NCBI GenBank assembly: GCA_043772905.1
Contig: JAYVFS010000245.1
Coordinates: forward strand, 1-64,000
Origin: JAAFJT01 sp043772905
GTDB taxonomy: Bacteria; Bacteroidota; Bacteroidia; Chitinophagales; Saprospiraceae
Direction: 5' to 3'
DNA: 64,000 nucleotides
Shown: positions 17,504 to 25,416 of the stretch, piece after piece
Layout: every line of letters begins with the position of its first letter
Numbering within the stretch: the first letter of the stretch is position 1
The notes under the pieces: model-generated
The model's input: the letters and a program-made list of their open reading frames with translations, nothing else
Told to the model about the DNA's origin: nothing
Database searches by the model: none
Made by a program: the position numbers and the translations under genes

Positions 17504-18445
17504 CTAAGAATCCGAATAAATATTTTTCAGTTTTTCCAAAAGGAAAAGCATTTTGATGTTTAACGAAGGGTTGACATTGAAAAAACGATTGTTGACTTTG
17601 AGCCATGTTTTATGTTTTTCAAGTCGTGCGATGTGGTGAAAATATATTTTTTGCGGTTTTTCTAAAGGCGCTTTCCAATACAAGCCAAACTCTGTTATGG
17701 CAAAACCTTCTTTACCGCTTCCGAGAAAAGTGGAGTCGCTGATGAGAAAAATAAATTCATCTTTTGCGGCAAAAACGAAGCTTTTAGCAGCATTTTGAAG
17801 CGTATTGAAAGGCATTTTGACAAAATCGGTATAAACTCTTTCTTTTTCAAAAGCCAAATCGAGGTAATCGAAAATCAATTGTTTTATGTCCACATTGCCC
17901 CGAACTGCCCGTTCATATTTCATTATTTTTTCAGACAAAACTGTTGGACTTATTTCTTTGCAATTATAAACAATATGATACAAAGCAAGACTCGATACAG
18001 CATTTTCCAACTGCTTTTCGAGGTGGAATACTGAGGGGGTCATATTGCTGAAATTTAACTCTGAAAATTCTTCTGCAATTTGTTTTGAACGACGGTCAAC
18101 AGTTTGATAGAAGTTGGTCGTAATGACGGTTTTGAGATACTCCTCCACTTTGTCGGGCGCAATCCAAGCGGCTAAACGCTTAACCTCTTCAAAAAACAGC
18201 GATTTTACTTGTTCTTCTAAGACATCTAGGTTCTGAAAATCATATTTTGAGTTTTGAACTTCATATTTAGACAAAACAATGGGCTTCATGGGTGAGCCAC
18301 AACCATAGCAAAATCGTGCATCAGCTGGATTTTTTTTGGCGCAAGAAGGGCAATCAGCTAAGGCAATATCGATGTGTGTACCACAATTGTGGCAAAATTT
18401 AGCGTCTTCTACAAGTTGTGTATGGCACTTTGGACAATAAATCAT
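17504..18445 (-). CDS. Double zinc-ribbon protein with unknown C-terminal domain
   Basis: This 313-residue protein opens with two zinc ribbons: CPKCHTQLVEDAKFCHNCG at 4-22 and CPSCAKKNPADARFCYGCG at 33-51, each with two CxxC knuckles. The rest is a soluble mixed domain of unknown type, with a helical stretch (about 85-130) and a beta end resembling PH-like folds (EGFAITEFGLYWK). Such proteins often act as adaptors. It follows the T9SS cargo gene's strand with only 23 bases between them (this gene is upstream), so the two may share a transcript. One 10-mer copy lies antisense (residues TPSV) in the region between the helical segments. Confidence 0.6.
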   Translation of the reverse strand: MIYCPKCHTQLVEDAKFCHNCGTHIDIALADCPSCAKKNPADARFCYGCGSPMKPIVLSKYEVQNSKYDFQNLDVLEEQVKSLFFEEVKRLAAWIAPDKVEEYLKTVITTNFYQTVDRRSKQIAEEFSELNFSNMTPSVFHLEKQLENAVSSLALYHIVYNCKEISPTVLSEKIMKYERAVRGNVDIKQLIFDYLDLAFEKERVYTDFVKMPFNTLQNAAKSFVFAAKDEFIFLISDSTFLGSGKEGFAITEFGLYWKAPLEKPQKIYFHHIARLEKHKTWLKVNNRFFNVNPSLNIKMLFLLEKLKNIYSDS

Positions 18446-18549
18446 AGTGAATTATGTATGCTGGTGTATAAAATAGAACCGTATAACATCATTTTTTTTT
18501 TACCCACAAAATTAATGTTTTATAGCAAATGGCGAAACAAAAGAAAGCA

Positions 18550-18598
18550 CCCCTCAGTAAAAAGGCTAATTTACTGATAAAATCAGCAAATTAGCCTT
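18550..18598 (-). terminator. pfkA terminator abutting a 10-mer copy
   Basis: The imperfect 16-bp stem 18562-18577 / 18583-18598 (AAGGCTAATTT type), read leftward, is followed by TTTTTACTGAGGGG, so the T tract of the terminator runs directly into the 10-mer at 18550-18559. Confidence 0.75.
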
Positions 18599-18631
18599 AA
18601 TTTTCAATGATAAAATTATCAATGGTTGAGA

Positions 18632-19621
18632 TTACAACGCCAATATCTGCGCCATTTTCATCAATGAATCATTGACCGTTTTTTCTTTTGTGATTGCATC
18701 TTGAAATGAGGTGAAAGACAAATCATTGTTCAAAATACCGACCATTTCGTTAGAACGACCTGCCAACAGTGCATTAACTGCTTCATAACCTAAGCGACTT
18801 GCTAAAACTCGGTCAATACAAGTAGGCGAACCACCACGCTGTAAATGCCCGATGACAGTAACTTTTGTATCATAGTTGTCAATACGTTCTCCTACTAATC
18901 TGGCGACTTCCGCTGCACCGCCTTCCTTGCTGCCTTCCGCAACGATGATGATACCGAACGGCTTATTGCGTTTCGCCGATTTTTTAAGATGCAAAATGAG
19001 ATCATCAATATCGTATTTATTTTCTGGTATCATCACACCACCTGCACCTGAACCGATGGCAGAATGAAGGGCAATGAAACCCGCATGACGACCCATCACT
19101 TCAACAAAAAACAAGCGATTGTGAGAATAAGCGGTATCGCGTATTTTGTCCGCTGCCTCCATGGCTGTATTGATAGCTGTGTCGAATCCGATGGTCAAAT
19201 CTGTACCATAAAGGTCATTATCAATCGTTCCAGGTACACCAATAAAAGGTATATCATGTTCCTCGGAAAAGAGTTTAGCACCTGTAAATGTACCATTTCC
19301 ACCGATTGCCACACACGCATCTATATCAAATGCCAAGAGAGAATCGTAAGCTTTAGCACGTCCTTCAGGCGTCATAAACTCCATTGAGCGAGCGGTTTTC
19401 AGTATCGTACCACCTCTTTGGATGATATTGCCAACATCTCCGGTTTCAAGACGACGGATTTTACCTTCTATCATGCCTTGATAGCCACGTTCTACACCAA
19501 AAACGTGTAGGTCGTTATAAATTGCCGTCCGAACGACGGCACGAATCGCTGCATTCATGCCTGGGGCATCACCACCCGAAGTAAAAACAGCGATACGTTT
19601 AATTGTCTTTGTCATATACAT
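18632..19621 (-). CDS. pfkA: ATP-dependent 6-phosphofructokinase
   Basis: The product is a 329-residue PFK of the bacterial ATP type, catalysing fructose 6-phosphate to fructose 1,6-bisphosphate in glycolysis. It has FTSGGDAPGMNAAIRAVVR (ATP loop), GGTILKTARS, IGGNGTF, the catalytic PGTIDNDLYGTD with TIGFDTA, and the effector/substrate part VEVMGRHAGFIAL. GGDAP and GGNGT show the ATP rather than pyrophosphate signature. The start can be ATG 19621 or ATG 19615. It lacks the 10-mer but is bracketed by intergenic copies (18550 and 19660). It is probably transcribed after the GlcNAc-kinase-like gene. Confidence 0.96.
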   Translation of the reverse strand: MYMTKTIKRIAVFTSGGDAPGMNAAIRAVVRTAIYNDLHVFGVERGYQGMIEGKIRRLETGDVGNIIQRGGTILKTARSMEFMTPEGRAKAYDSLLAFDIDACVAIGGNGTFTGAKLFSEEHDIPFIGVPGTIDNDLYGTDLTIGFDTAINTAMEAADKIRDTAYSHNRLFFVEVMGRHAGFIALHSAIGSGAGGVMIPENKYDIDDLILHLKKSAKRNKPFGIIIVAEGSKEGGAAEVARLVGERIDNYDTKVTVIGHLQRGGSPTCIDRVLASRLGYEAVNALLAGRSNEMVGILNNDLSFTSFQDAITKEKTVNDSLMKMAQILAL

Positions 19622-19659
19622 AAGTTGTGAATAGATCCCCGTTTTTAAAACTTAAAAAT

Positions 19660-19669
19660 TACTGAGGGG
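19660..19669 (+). repeat. Intergenic copy of TACTGAGGGG upstream of pfkA
   Basis: This copy lies in the 72-bp gap between the GlcNAc-kinase-like gene and pfkA, about 40 bases before the pfkA start codon. Confidence 0.9.
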
Positions 19670-19693
19670 TCTATTGTCAAATTAATTGGTTGA

Positions 19694-20554
19694 CTAATTT
19701 ACAGTCACATTGATGTTTTTCAAGTGGAAATCCACAAGCGCATCAATGGGTTTTTGAATCACAACACCTAAACTCAAATTGTGTTCTTCAAGTGTTGTTT
19801 TCAAAATATCTTGAAAATGATAAGCCACTGACCCAACAAAATGAATGGGCACATTGTGACAGCCATCGTATTTTAAAATGTGACGACGTGTCAATTCAGC
19901 AAATGCTTCATTTGCCAATTTTTGAATGTAAAAATGACTTTTATGCTTTGAGAAAAACCGCGCAAACGAAGCCAAATACACATTAGGTGCTTCACCGTAT
20001 ATTTTGTTGAGAATAACTCTTTTGTTATTGCCAAATTCTTCATGAAAAAATTCTATCATATCATCGGGCAATTCCCGATAAAAATAAGCACGTATCAACA
20101 ATTTACCCAAATGAGAACCACTCCCTTCATCTCCTAACAAATAACCTAAATTAGATACATTGTCAATCACATCTTTGCCATCATATAAACAAGTATTTGA
20201 GCCAGTACCAATGATGCAAGCAATACCTGGTTCCATACCACAAGTGGCGCGTGCGCTACCTAACAAATCATGCTCAACTTCAAGGGTTTCAGCATTTGTA
20301 AAAATGCGCTCCAAACCGCGTTTGACAATGTCGCACCGCATTTTATCTGAACATCCCGCACCGTAGAAATATACTTTTTTTGCTTCTACAACATTGACAT
20401 CTTTAACAAAGCTTTTGTTCAACTCCATTTCGATGCGGTCTTCATCGTGAAAAAAAGGGTTAAAACCCATCGTTGTGTGTAATTCGCGGCTTCCGTCTGC
20501 ATTTATGACTTGCCAATCGGCTTTTGTTGAGCCGCTATCTACAATAATTAACAT
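19694..20554 (-). CDS. BadF/BadG-type ATPase, N-acetylglucosamine-kinase-like
   Basis: This 286-residue protein of the ASKHA fold has the phosphate-1 loop IVDSGSTKADW at the start, then GIGTGSN-like IIGTGSNTCLYDG in the middle and LGYLLGDEGSGSHLGK, the family marker of Bacteroidota GlcNAc kinases. It would phosphorylate an amino sugar, feeding glycolysis or cell-wall recycling; the neighbouring pfkA gene and the glucosaminidase gene on the other side fit both. The specific sugar is not proven by sequence. A TAACTTTG -7 box lies about 50 bases upstream. Confidence 0.8.
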   Translation of the reverse strand: MLIIVDSGSTKADWQVINADGSRELHTTMGFNPFFHDEDRIEMELNKSFVKDVNVVEAKKVYFYGAGCSDKMRCDIVKRGLERIFTNAETLEVEHDLLGSARATCGMEPGIACIIGTGSNTCLYDGKDVIDNVSNLGYLLGDEGSGSHLGKLLIRAYFYRELPDDMIEFFHEEFGNNKRVILNKIYGEAPNVYLASFARFFSKHKSHFYIQKLANEAFAELTRRHILKYDGCHNVPIHFVGSVAYHFQDILKTTLEEHNLSLGVVIQKPIDALVDFHLKNINVTVN

Positions 20555-20601
20555 TGGTTGTTTGATTTAGAATGAATGACTCTCTGTTTTCTTTAAGTGA
20601 G

Positions 20602-20609
20602 CAAAGTTA
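20602..20609 (-). promoter_or_regulatory. Putative -7 box for the GlcNAc-kinase-like gene and pfkA
   Basis: It reads TAACTTTG on the - strand, matching TAnnTTTG, 48 bases before the ATG. Just upstream is a short palindrome GTGTGTAATTCACAC, a possible operator. Confidence 0.45.
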
Positions 20610-20734
20610 GTGTGTAATTCACACACGAAGGTATTATTTTGATAAAATTTTCGACATGTTCTAATATTCCTAATGACTGATGACTCATCTAGATTCAATC
20701 AATGAAAAAAAATGTTGTTTTTTTCATAAAAAAC

Positions 20735-20766
20735 TTGTTTTATAAAAACATTTTGTGTTAAATTTG
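20735..20766 (+). promoter_or_regulatory. Putative promoter for the glucosaminidase gene
   Basis: A TTG at 20735 and TAAATTTG at 20759-20766 are 21 bases apart, close to the Bacteroidota -33/-7 spacing, about 60 bases before the ATG. Confidence 0.5.
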
Positions 20767-20825
20767 CACTATTATTTAAAACAAAGTTATTGAGCGTTTA
20801 ACATAAAATAAAAATACATCTAATC

Positions 20826-21761
20826 ATGTCTCAACCTAACTACATCCAAATTGGACAAGTCGAGCGTCAAAAAGACATTCAAAAAGATTGGCAACTTGTC
20901 ATTGATAATACTAAAATCAAAGCATTTTTCGTAAAAAACTGGATAAATGTCGTCATTTTGGTTTTAGTTTTTTACATTTTTGCAAATCGAAATGTTTATT
21001 TTTCTCTCGGTGATGTTACCGAATTGCACAAAGGGAAAGCAGAGCAAATGGCTTTCAAACAAAACAATATCAAACAAAATGTAAAAAATATAGCTACTGC
21101 TGCCATAGGCGAGGCTATGCAGCCCACCCACGACCCCAATGACTATCAAGTTATCGGTGGTACTGAGGGGGTCGTTGAGTTATTGCCACTTACTAATACG
21201 TCTGTAAAACCTGTCGAAACGCCTTCTGAGTATTTGAAAGGAGGAACTGAAGCTAACCTTTTCGACAATGTTTCCATATTCATTGCGCCAGAAAAAGCGA
21301 ATCCAGTTGTTGTTAAATCAAAACAAGAAAAATGCTGGGATTATGTACGCCGCTTCATTAATGTCGCAAAGGCAGAGCGTCAGAAGTTTGGAATTCCTGT
21401 CAGCATTACACTTGCACAAGGTTTACTTGAAAGTGACGCAGGACAGAGCCGTTTGACACAAAAAGCGAATAACCATTTTGGTGTTAAAACATTCAATCGC
21501 AATGTGCCACATGTAGTCATGAAAGATGATACACCAACTGATAAATTCAAAAAATATGACTCGGCTTGGGAAAGTTTCCGTGACCATAGCTTGCTTTTGA
21601 TGCGTGACCACTACAAGCAATTGCAATATTTGAGCAAAACAGATTATGTGGGTTGGGCAAATGGTCTTGAAAAAGCGGGCTACGCAACGGATAAACAATA
21701 CGCTGAAAACCTCATCAAAATCATTGAAAACCTCAAGCTTTATAAGTTTGATGAAGCATGA
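20826..21761 (+). CDS. Membrane-anchored glucosaminidase (peptidoglycan hydrolase)
   Basis: This 311-residue protein has a cytoplasmic N-terminus of about 40 residues, one membrane span (NVVILVLVFYIFA), a periplasmic linker, and a C-terminal glucosaminidase domain (about 165-305). That domain contains SITLAQGLLESDAGQSRL with the catalytic Glu, NNHFGVK, YDSAWESFRDHSLLL and GYATDKQYAENLIKIIE, as in FlgJ-like and LysM-type muramidases. It likely cleaves the glycan strand of the wall during growth. The 10-mer (TEG) lies in the linker, which is not conserved. A hairpin terminator follows at 21814. Confidence 0.88.
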   Translation: MSQPNYIQIGQVERQKDIQKDWQLVIDNTKIKAFFVKNWINVVILVLVFYIFANRNVYFSLGDVTELHKGKAEQMAFKQNNIKQNVKNIATAAIGEAMQPTHDPNDYQVIGGTEGVVELLPLTNTSVKPVETPSEYLKGGTEANLFDNVSIFIAPEKANPVVVKSKQEKCWDYVRRFINVAKAERQKFGIPVSITLAQGLLESDAGQSRLTQKANNHFGVKTFNRNVPHVVMKDDTPTDKFKKYDSAWESFRDHSLLLMRDHYKQLQYLSKTDYVGWANGLEKAGYATDKQYAENLIKIIENLKLYKFDEA

Positions 21762-21813
21762 TGGGGTCTCGGATATCCGAATATAATTATGGTTTCTTAT
21801 AGTGTCCTTGCTG

Positions 21814-21844
21814 AATCCTAACCTTAAGGTTGGGATTTTTTTTT
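21814..21844 (+). terminator. Intrinsic terminator after glucosaminidase
   Basis: AATCCTAACC (21814-21823) pairs with 21828-21837, followed by a run of T to 21844. The remainder of the 21762-22076 gap is AT-rich with no other feature seen. Confidence 0.75.
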
Positions 21845-22076
21845 AGAAAAAACATCGCTATAAGCACTTTTTTTCCCATTTTAATGAGCAGATATACTGA
21901 TTAAAACACAACTAAAAATGTCTAATTGACACTTTTTAGATTCTCATTCATTTTCAATTATAGTTAAAAAGTGAAATTTAATTTTGACTTTCAAACCTAA
22001 AACCATATCTTTATGCCCAAACGCCACCAAATACAAATTAATTCTTCTCTTTCCACAAATCAAAACTGATAATGAT

Positions 22077-22517
22077 ATGAAAATCGTCTCAACTATTCTG
22101 AAAAAAAAGAAGCACAGCTTCATCAGCGTACCTCCAACGACTTCTGTGTTAGATGCCATTAAAATAATGGCTGAAAAAAACGTGGGTTCTGTCCTTGTTA
22201 TGGAGGGCGAAACATATCTCGGTATCATGACTGAACGTGATTATGCCCGTAAGGTAATATTGAAGGAGAAACATTCTTCTAAAACTACAGTAGGCGATAT
22301 TATGTCCACCGATATTCCTCATGTGAAACCGCAAGACACTATTGAGCTTTGTATGAAACTCATGGCGGCGAGCAATGTTCGATATCTACCTGTTTTTGAA
22401 AATGGTTTATTGATTGATATTATTTCCATTTTGGATGTTATTCAGGAAACCGTCAATGAACAGAAAGAAACAATTGGAGAATTACAGAGCTTTATTTATA
22501 CGAATTATGTAACTTAG
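22077..22517 (+). CDS. Tandem CBS-domain protein
   Basis: From the ATG at 22077 the product is 146 residues: two CBS repeats and a short helical tail. The first repeat has SVLDAIKIMAEKNVGSVLVME and GIMTERDYARKVILK; the second has VGDIMSTDIPHVKPQDTIELCMKLM and VRYLPVFENGLLIDIISILDV. CBS pairs bind adenine nucleotides and sense energy state; stand-alone ones of this type are common and their targets are unknown. An in-frame ATG at 21984 would add 31 unrelated residues and is not preferred. The stop codon falls inside a dispersed palindromic element. Confidence 0.88.
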   Translation: MKIVSTILKKKKHSFISVPPTTSVLDAIKIMAEKNVGSVLVMEGETYLGIMTERDYARKVILKEKHSSKTTVGDIMSTDIPHVKPQDTIELCMKLMAASNVRYLPVFENGLLIDIISILDVIQETVNEQKETIGELQSFIYTNYVT

Positions 22518-22585
22518 ATAATGGATTATTTTGCAATTTATTGAAAATCAATATTTTGTATAAAAAATCAAGCAACCATTATCTA
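22515..22585. repeat. Dispersed palindromic element, copy B
   Basis: Terminal inverted repeats TAGATAATGG (22515-22524) and CCATTATCTA (22576-22585) bound a core containing TTTATTGAAAATCAAT. The core matches copy A at 13784-13850. The left end overlaps the stop codon of the CBS gene. Confidence 0.55.
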
Positions 22586-22600
22586 ATTATACAAAATAAA

Positions 22601-22643
22601 GAGGGGGTACAAGTTTTTAACACAACTTTGTACCCCCTCAGTA
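22601..22643. terminator. Convergent terminator whose arm is a 10-mer copy
   Basis: GAGGGGGTACAAG (22601-22613) pairs with 22626-22639. The right arm runs into an exact 10-mer (22634-22643, - strand) and then TATTTTG. The left arm is a decayed mirror copy (TAAAGAGGGG, two changes), so the pair resembles the inverted uptake-sequence pairs that serve as terminators in Haemophilus and Neisseria. It separates the CBS and nhaD genes. Confidence 0.75.
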
Positions 22644-22664
22644 TTTTGTACAATTCTCTTTTTT

Positions 22665-23993
22665 TTATGAATGTTCCAAATAATACATTCCAATACCTGC
22701 TAAATAACCTGCAAGGGCATAAAGAGAAATACGTTTTAGATACCAAAGAAAATCAATACGTAAAATGCCCATCGAAGCGACACCCGCAGCAGAACCGATA
22801 ATCAAAATTGAGCCACCTGTGCCAGCACAGTAAGCCAATAAATTCCAGAAATCATGGTCGGGCGGAAAATGCGCCATGTCGTACATACCCATCGATGCAG
22901 CGACAAGTGGCACGTTGTCAACAACTGCTGATAATAAACCAATGAGTGTATTGATGACGTAAATATTCCCAAAAGTTTGGTCGAGTAATGTTGCCATGTG
23001 GTGCAAATGTCCAGACACCTCTAATGCGCTGACTGCCAATAAAATACCGAGAAAAAACAAAATACTCGGCGTGTCAATGCGATGCAACATAGCTGCTACG
23101 GAGTATTCGCGGCGCACAGATTCAGCGTCTTCTTTACGGCGGTGCATCAATTCAGTAATGTACCATAAAACGCCGACAGACAATAGGATACCCATAAAAG
23201 GCGGCAAACCTGTGTAATATTTGAATACTGGAACGGATAACAAGGCTAATGCGCCTAAGACGAACATCATCAACTTTTCCGAAGGTGTCGTAATCGCTTG
23301 ATTTCCCTCTTCTTCTGTCTGCTTTTCAATAGGTTCAATTTGCCCCTTCATGAAATAACTGGCTAAAAGTAGCGGTACTATTAAACTGACTAATGAAGAG
23401 AAAAACGTAGCCTTCATAATATTAAAAGTTGTCACTTGACCACCAATCCATAGCATAATCGTCGTGACATCACCGATAGGCGACCAAGCACCACCAGCAT
23501 TGGCAGCAATGATAATAAAGCCACCTAACAGCCAAAGCGTTTCTTTTTTGGAGGTGAGTTTGCGGGCTAAGGCGCACATGATAATTGCCGTTGTCATGTT
23601 ATCCAAAATGGATGATAGGAAAAAAGACACCAAAGAAATGACCCATAATAATTTTACGAGGTTTGTTGTCTTAATCCTGTCTGTGATAACACGAAAGCCG
23701 TCGTGCACATCTACCAATTCCACTATGGTCATAGCGCCCAAAAGGAAGAACAAAATGCTGGCGATATTGCCTAAATGTTCAATTAGTTTCCCTTCGATGA
23801 AGGTATGCGCATCGGCGGGCATGCTTGCCGTTGCATTGATAAAAGCAGGCATTTGCGGCAAGCCTGTCAATAAAATTACCCAACACAAAACACCCGTCAG
23901 TAAAGCGGAGGCTGCTTTGTCCAATTTGAAGGGATGTTCCATGGCTATCATAAAATAGCCGACGATAAATGTGAAAATGATTAGAATTGCCAT
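22665..23993 (-). CDS. nhaD: NhaD-type Na+/H+ antiporter
   Basis: This 442-residue inner-membrane protein has about 11-12 hydrophobic segments of the ion-transporter (IT) superfamily. SSILDNMTTAIIMCALARKL, GGAWSPIGDVTTIMLW and DNVPLVAASMGMYDM are the twin inverted hairpin motifs typical of NhaD. It exchanges cytoplasmic Na+ for protons. It lies next to the Na+-translocating NQR operon, which suggests a cell that runs a sodium cycle. It lacks the 10-mer. Its 39-bp divergent gap with the NqrM-like gene must hold both promoters. Confidence 0.92.
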   Translation of the reverse strand: MAILIIFTFIVGYFMIAMEHPFKLDKAASALLTGVLCWVILLTGLPQMPAFINATASMPADAHTFIEGKLIEHLGNIASILFFLLGAMTIVELVDVHDGFRVITDRIKTTNLVKLLWVISLVSFFLSSILDNMTTAIIMCALARKLTSKKETLWLLGGFIIIAANAGGAWSPIGDVTTIMLWIGGQVTTFNIMKATFFSSLVSLIVPLLLASYFMKGQIEPIEKQTEEEGNQAITTPSEKLMMFVLGALALLSVPVFKYYTGLPPFMGILLSVGVLWYITELMHRRKEDAESVRREYSVAAMLHRIDTPSILFFLGILLAVSALEVSGHLHHMATLLDQTFGNIYVINTLIGLLSAVVDNVPLVAASMGMYDMAHFPPDHDFWNLLAYCAGTGGSILIIGSAAGVASMGILRIDFLWYLKRISLYALAGYLAGIGMYYLEHS

Positions 23994-24032
23994 TATTTTT
24001 TTGTAACTTTATATGAATAAAAAATACACCGT

Positions 24033-24233
24033 ATGATAACTGTTGTCATTGTATCCATCATAATTGTCATGTTGGCTTTTGCTTCATTCAGCGTGCGCCT
24101 CATTTTCAAAAAAAATAGTGAGTTTAGGGGAACCTGCGCGAACAACAACCCTTTTATGCAAAAAGAAGGCGTTGCTTGCGGTGTTTGTGGTCGTAAAAGT
24201 GGCGAATCATGTGGCGAAGAAGTGAAAAATTAA
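24033..24233 (+). CDS. Small four-cysteine membrane protein, NqrM-like
   Basis: This 66-residue protein has one N-terminal membrane span (about 3-24) followed by a short basic segment and a cysteine cluster: GTC at about 35, then CGVCGRK and ESC. Four Cys after one helix is the layout of NqrM (DUF539), which delivers iron to the Cys4 centre between NqrD and NqrE in Vibrio. Proteins like this are common beside nqrF and apbE in Bacteroidota, often annotated only as membrane or secreted protein. The NqrM role is inferred from architecture and position, not from clear sequence identity. Its stop overlaps the end of apbE by 4 bases (tail to tail). Confidence 0.65.
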   Translation: MITVVIVSIIIVMLAFASFSVRLIFKKNSEFRGTCANNNPFMQKEGVACGVCGRKSGESCGEEVKN

Positions 24234-25267
24234 AAATTGCCGACTTGAACTTCTTCAAATGCTTGCTTTTCGTTTTGAATAATAAATAAAGCCGATACAC
24301 CCAATTGTGCCGCTTTAACTTTTGCTTTTTCCAGACCCATAACCATAAAAGCGGTTGCCAAAGCATCGGCATCTGTACAGTTATTGGCTATGACTGAAAC
24401 ACTTAGTAAATTGTGTTGAATGGGGTATCCCGTTGCGGGGTCAATCGTGTGGCTGTATTTTTTTCCATCACGCATGATGAATTTACGATAACTTCCCGAA
24501 GTTGCCAACGATTTTCCGTCCAATGAGACAATACGTTCCAAGGGTCTCCCCTCAGTATTTTCTGCATTTTCAATTGGTTTGTCAATACCAATTTTCCAAA
24601 ACTCACCTGTTTCATTTTTTCCCAACGTGCGGACTTCGCCACCAATCTCAATCATGTAGTTGCTAACACCTTTATTTTCAAGGAATTGAGCAACTAAATC
24701 AACGGTATAGCCTTGTGCAATAGCATTAAAATCAACTTGATTACAAGGGTTTTGTTTGATTAAAATACCGTTTTCCAATCGCACTTTTTGCCAACCACAA
24801 CAGGCTAATAGATTTTTAATTTCAATACTATCGGGCATCGTTTCATTCTTTTTAAAATGAAAACCCCAACGTTTTACAAGCGGTGAAACAGTGACATCGA
24901 AAGCCCCCTCAGTAAGTTTTGACATTTCTATGCTGCGCTTGAAAATATTGGTAAAATGCTCATCTGCTACCGTGTTGGGCGTGTTTTTATTAAAATTTGA
25001 AATGATTGAAGTCGAATCCCATAATGACACACTTTTATCAATAACTCTAAAAAGGCTATCGGCTTGCTGTACAAAATTGCGTTCTAAACTATCAAAATAG
25101 ATGATGCTGAAAGTCGTTCCTTGTGCTTTTCCTTCTAAATGACTATACATTTTCACTGGTTTATTTGTATCGCAAGCAAAAAAGAAAACAGCAAATGCTG
25201 CTAGTAGTAAGCCATTTCTCCATCGTTTTGTTTGAATACCCCCCTCAGTAAAATTGGACATTTTCAA
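24230..25267 (-). CDS. apbE: FAD:protein FMN transferase ApbE
   Basis: This 345-residue lipoprotein, with lipobox FFAC near residue 32, is exported. It has the ApbE features GTTFSIIYFD, DFNAIAQGYTVDLVAQFLE, MIEIGGEVRTLG and YSHTIDPATGYPI, the last forming the FAD/Mg site. ApbE attaches FMN by phosphoester to the Thr of SGAT-type motifs in NqrB and NqrC, and it sits directly downstream of nqrF, so it very likely serves this NQR complex. Three sense copies of the 10-mer occur here (all TEG): one in the N-terminal tail before the signal core, two in loops. This is the densest gene for its size. Confidence 0.93.
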   Translation of the reverse strand: MKMSNFTEGGIQTKRWRNGLLLAAFAVFFFACDTNKPVKMYSHLEGKAQGTTFSIIYFDSLERNFVQQADSLFRVIDKSVSLWDSTSIISNFNKNTPNTVADEHFTNIFKRSIEMSKLTEGAFDVTVSPLVKRWGFHFKKNETMPDSIEIKNLLACCGWQKVRLENGILIKQNPCNQVDFNAIAQGYTVDLVAQFLENKGVSNYMIEIGGEVRTLGKNETGEFWKIGIDKPIENAENTEGRPLERIVSLDGKSLATSGSYRKFIMRDGKKYSHTIDPATGYPIQHNLLSVSVIANNCTDADALATAFMVMGLEKAKVKAAQLGVSALFIIQNEKQAFEEVQVGNF

Positions 25268-25300
25268 GTGTTTGAGTACCCGTGAAATACTAATACGGTC

Positions 25301-25391
25301 TTTTTGTCATTCTGAACGCAGTGAAAAAGTCTTGATAAAAGATTGAAAATAAATGATTTAGATTCTTTCACTGCGTTCAGAATGACAAAAA
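25301..25391. repeat. Inverted repeat between nqrF and apbE
   Basis: A 26-bp pair of arms (25301-25326 and 25366-25391; core GTCATTCTGAACGCAGTGAA) encloses about 40 bp. This sequence type is widespread in Bacteroidota intergenic regions. Read leftward the arm ends in T-rich sequence, so it may attenuate transcription from nqrF into apbE. Confidence 0.75.
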
Positions 25392-25416
25392 AAATACGTT
25401 ATTATTTAAAGATGAC

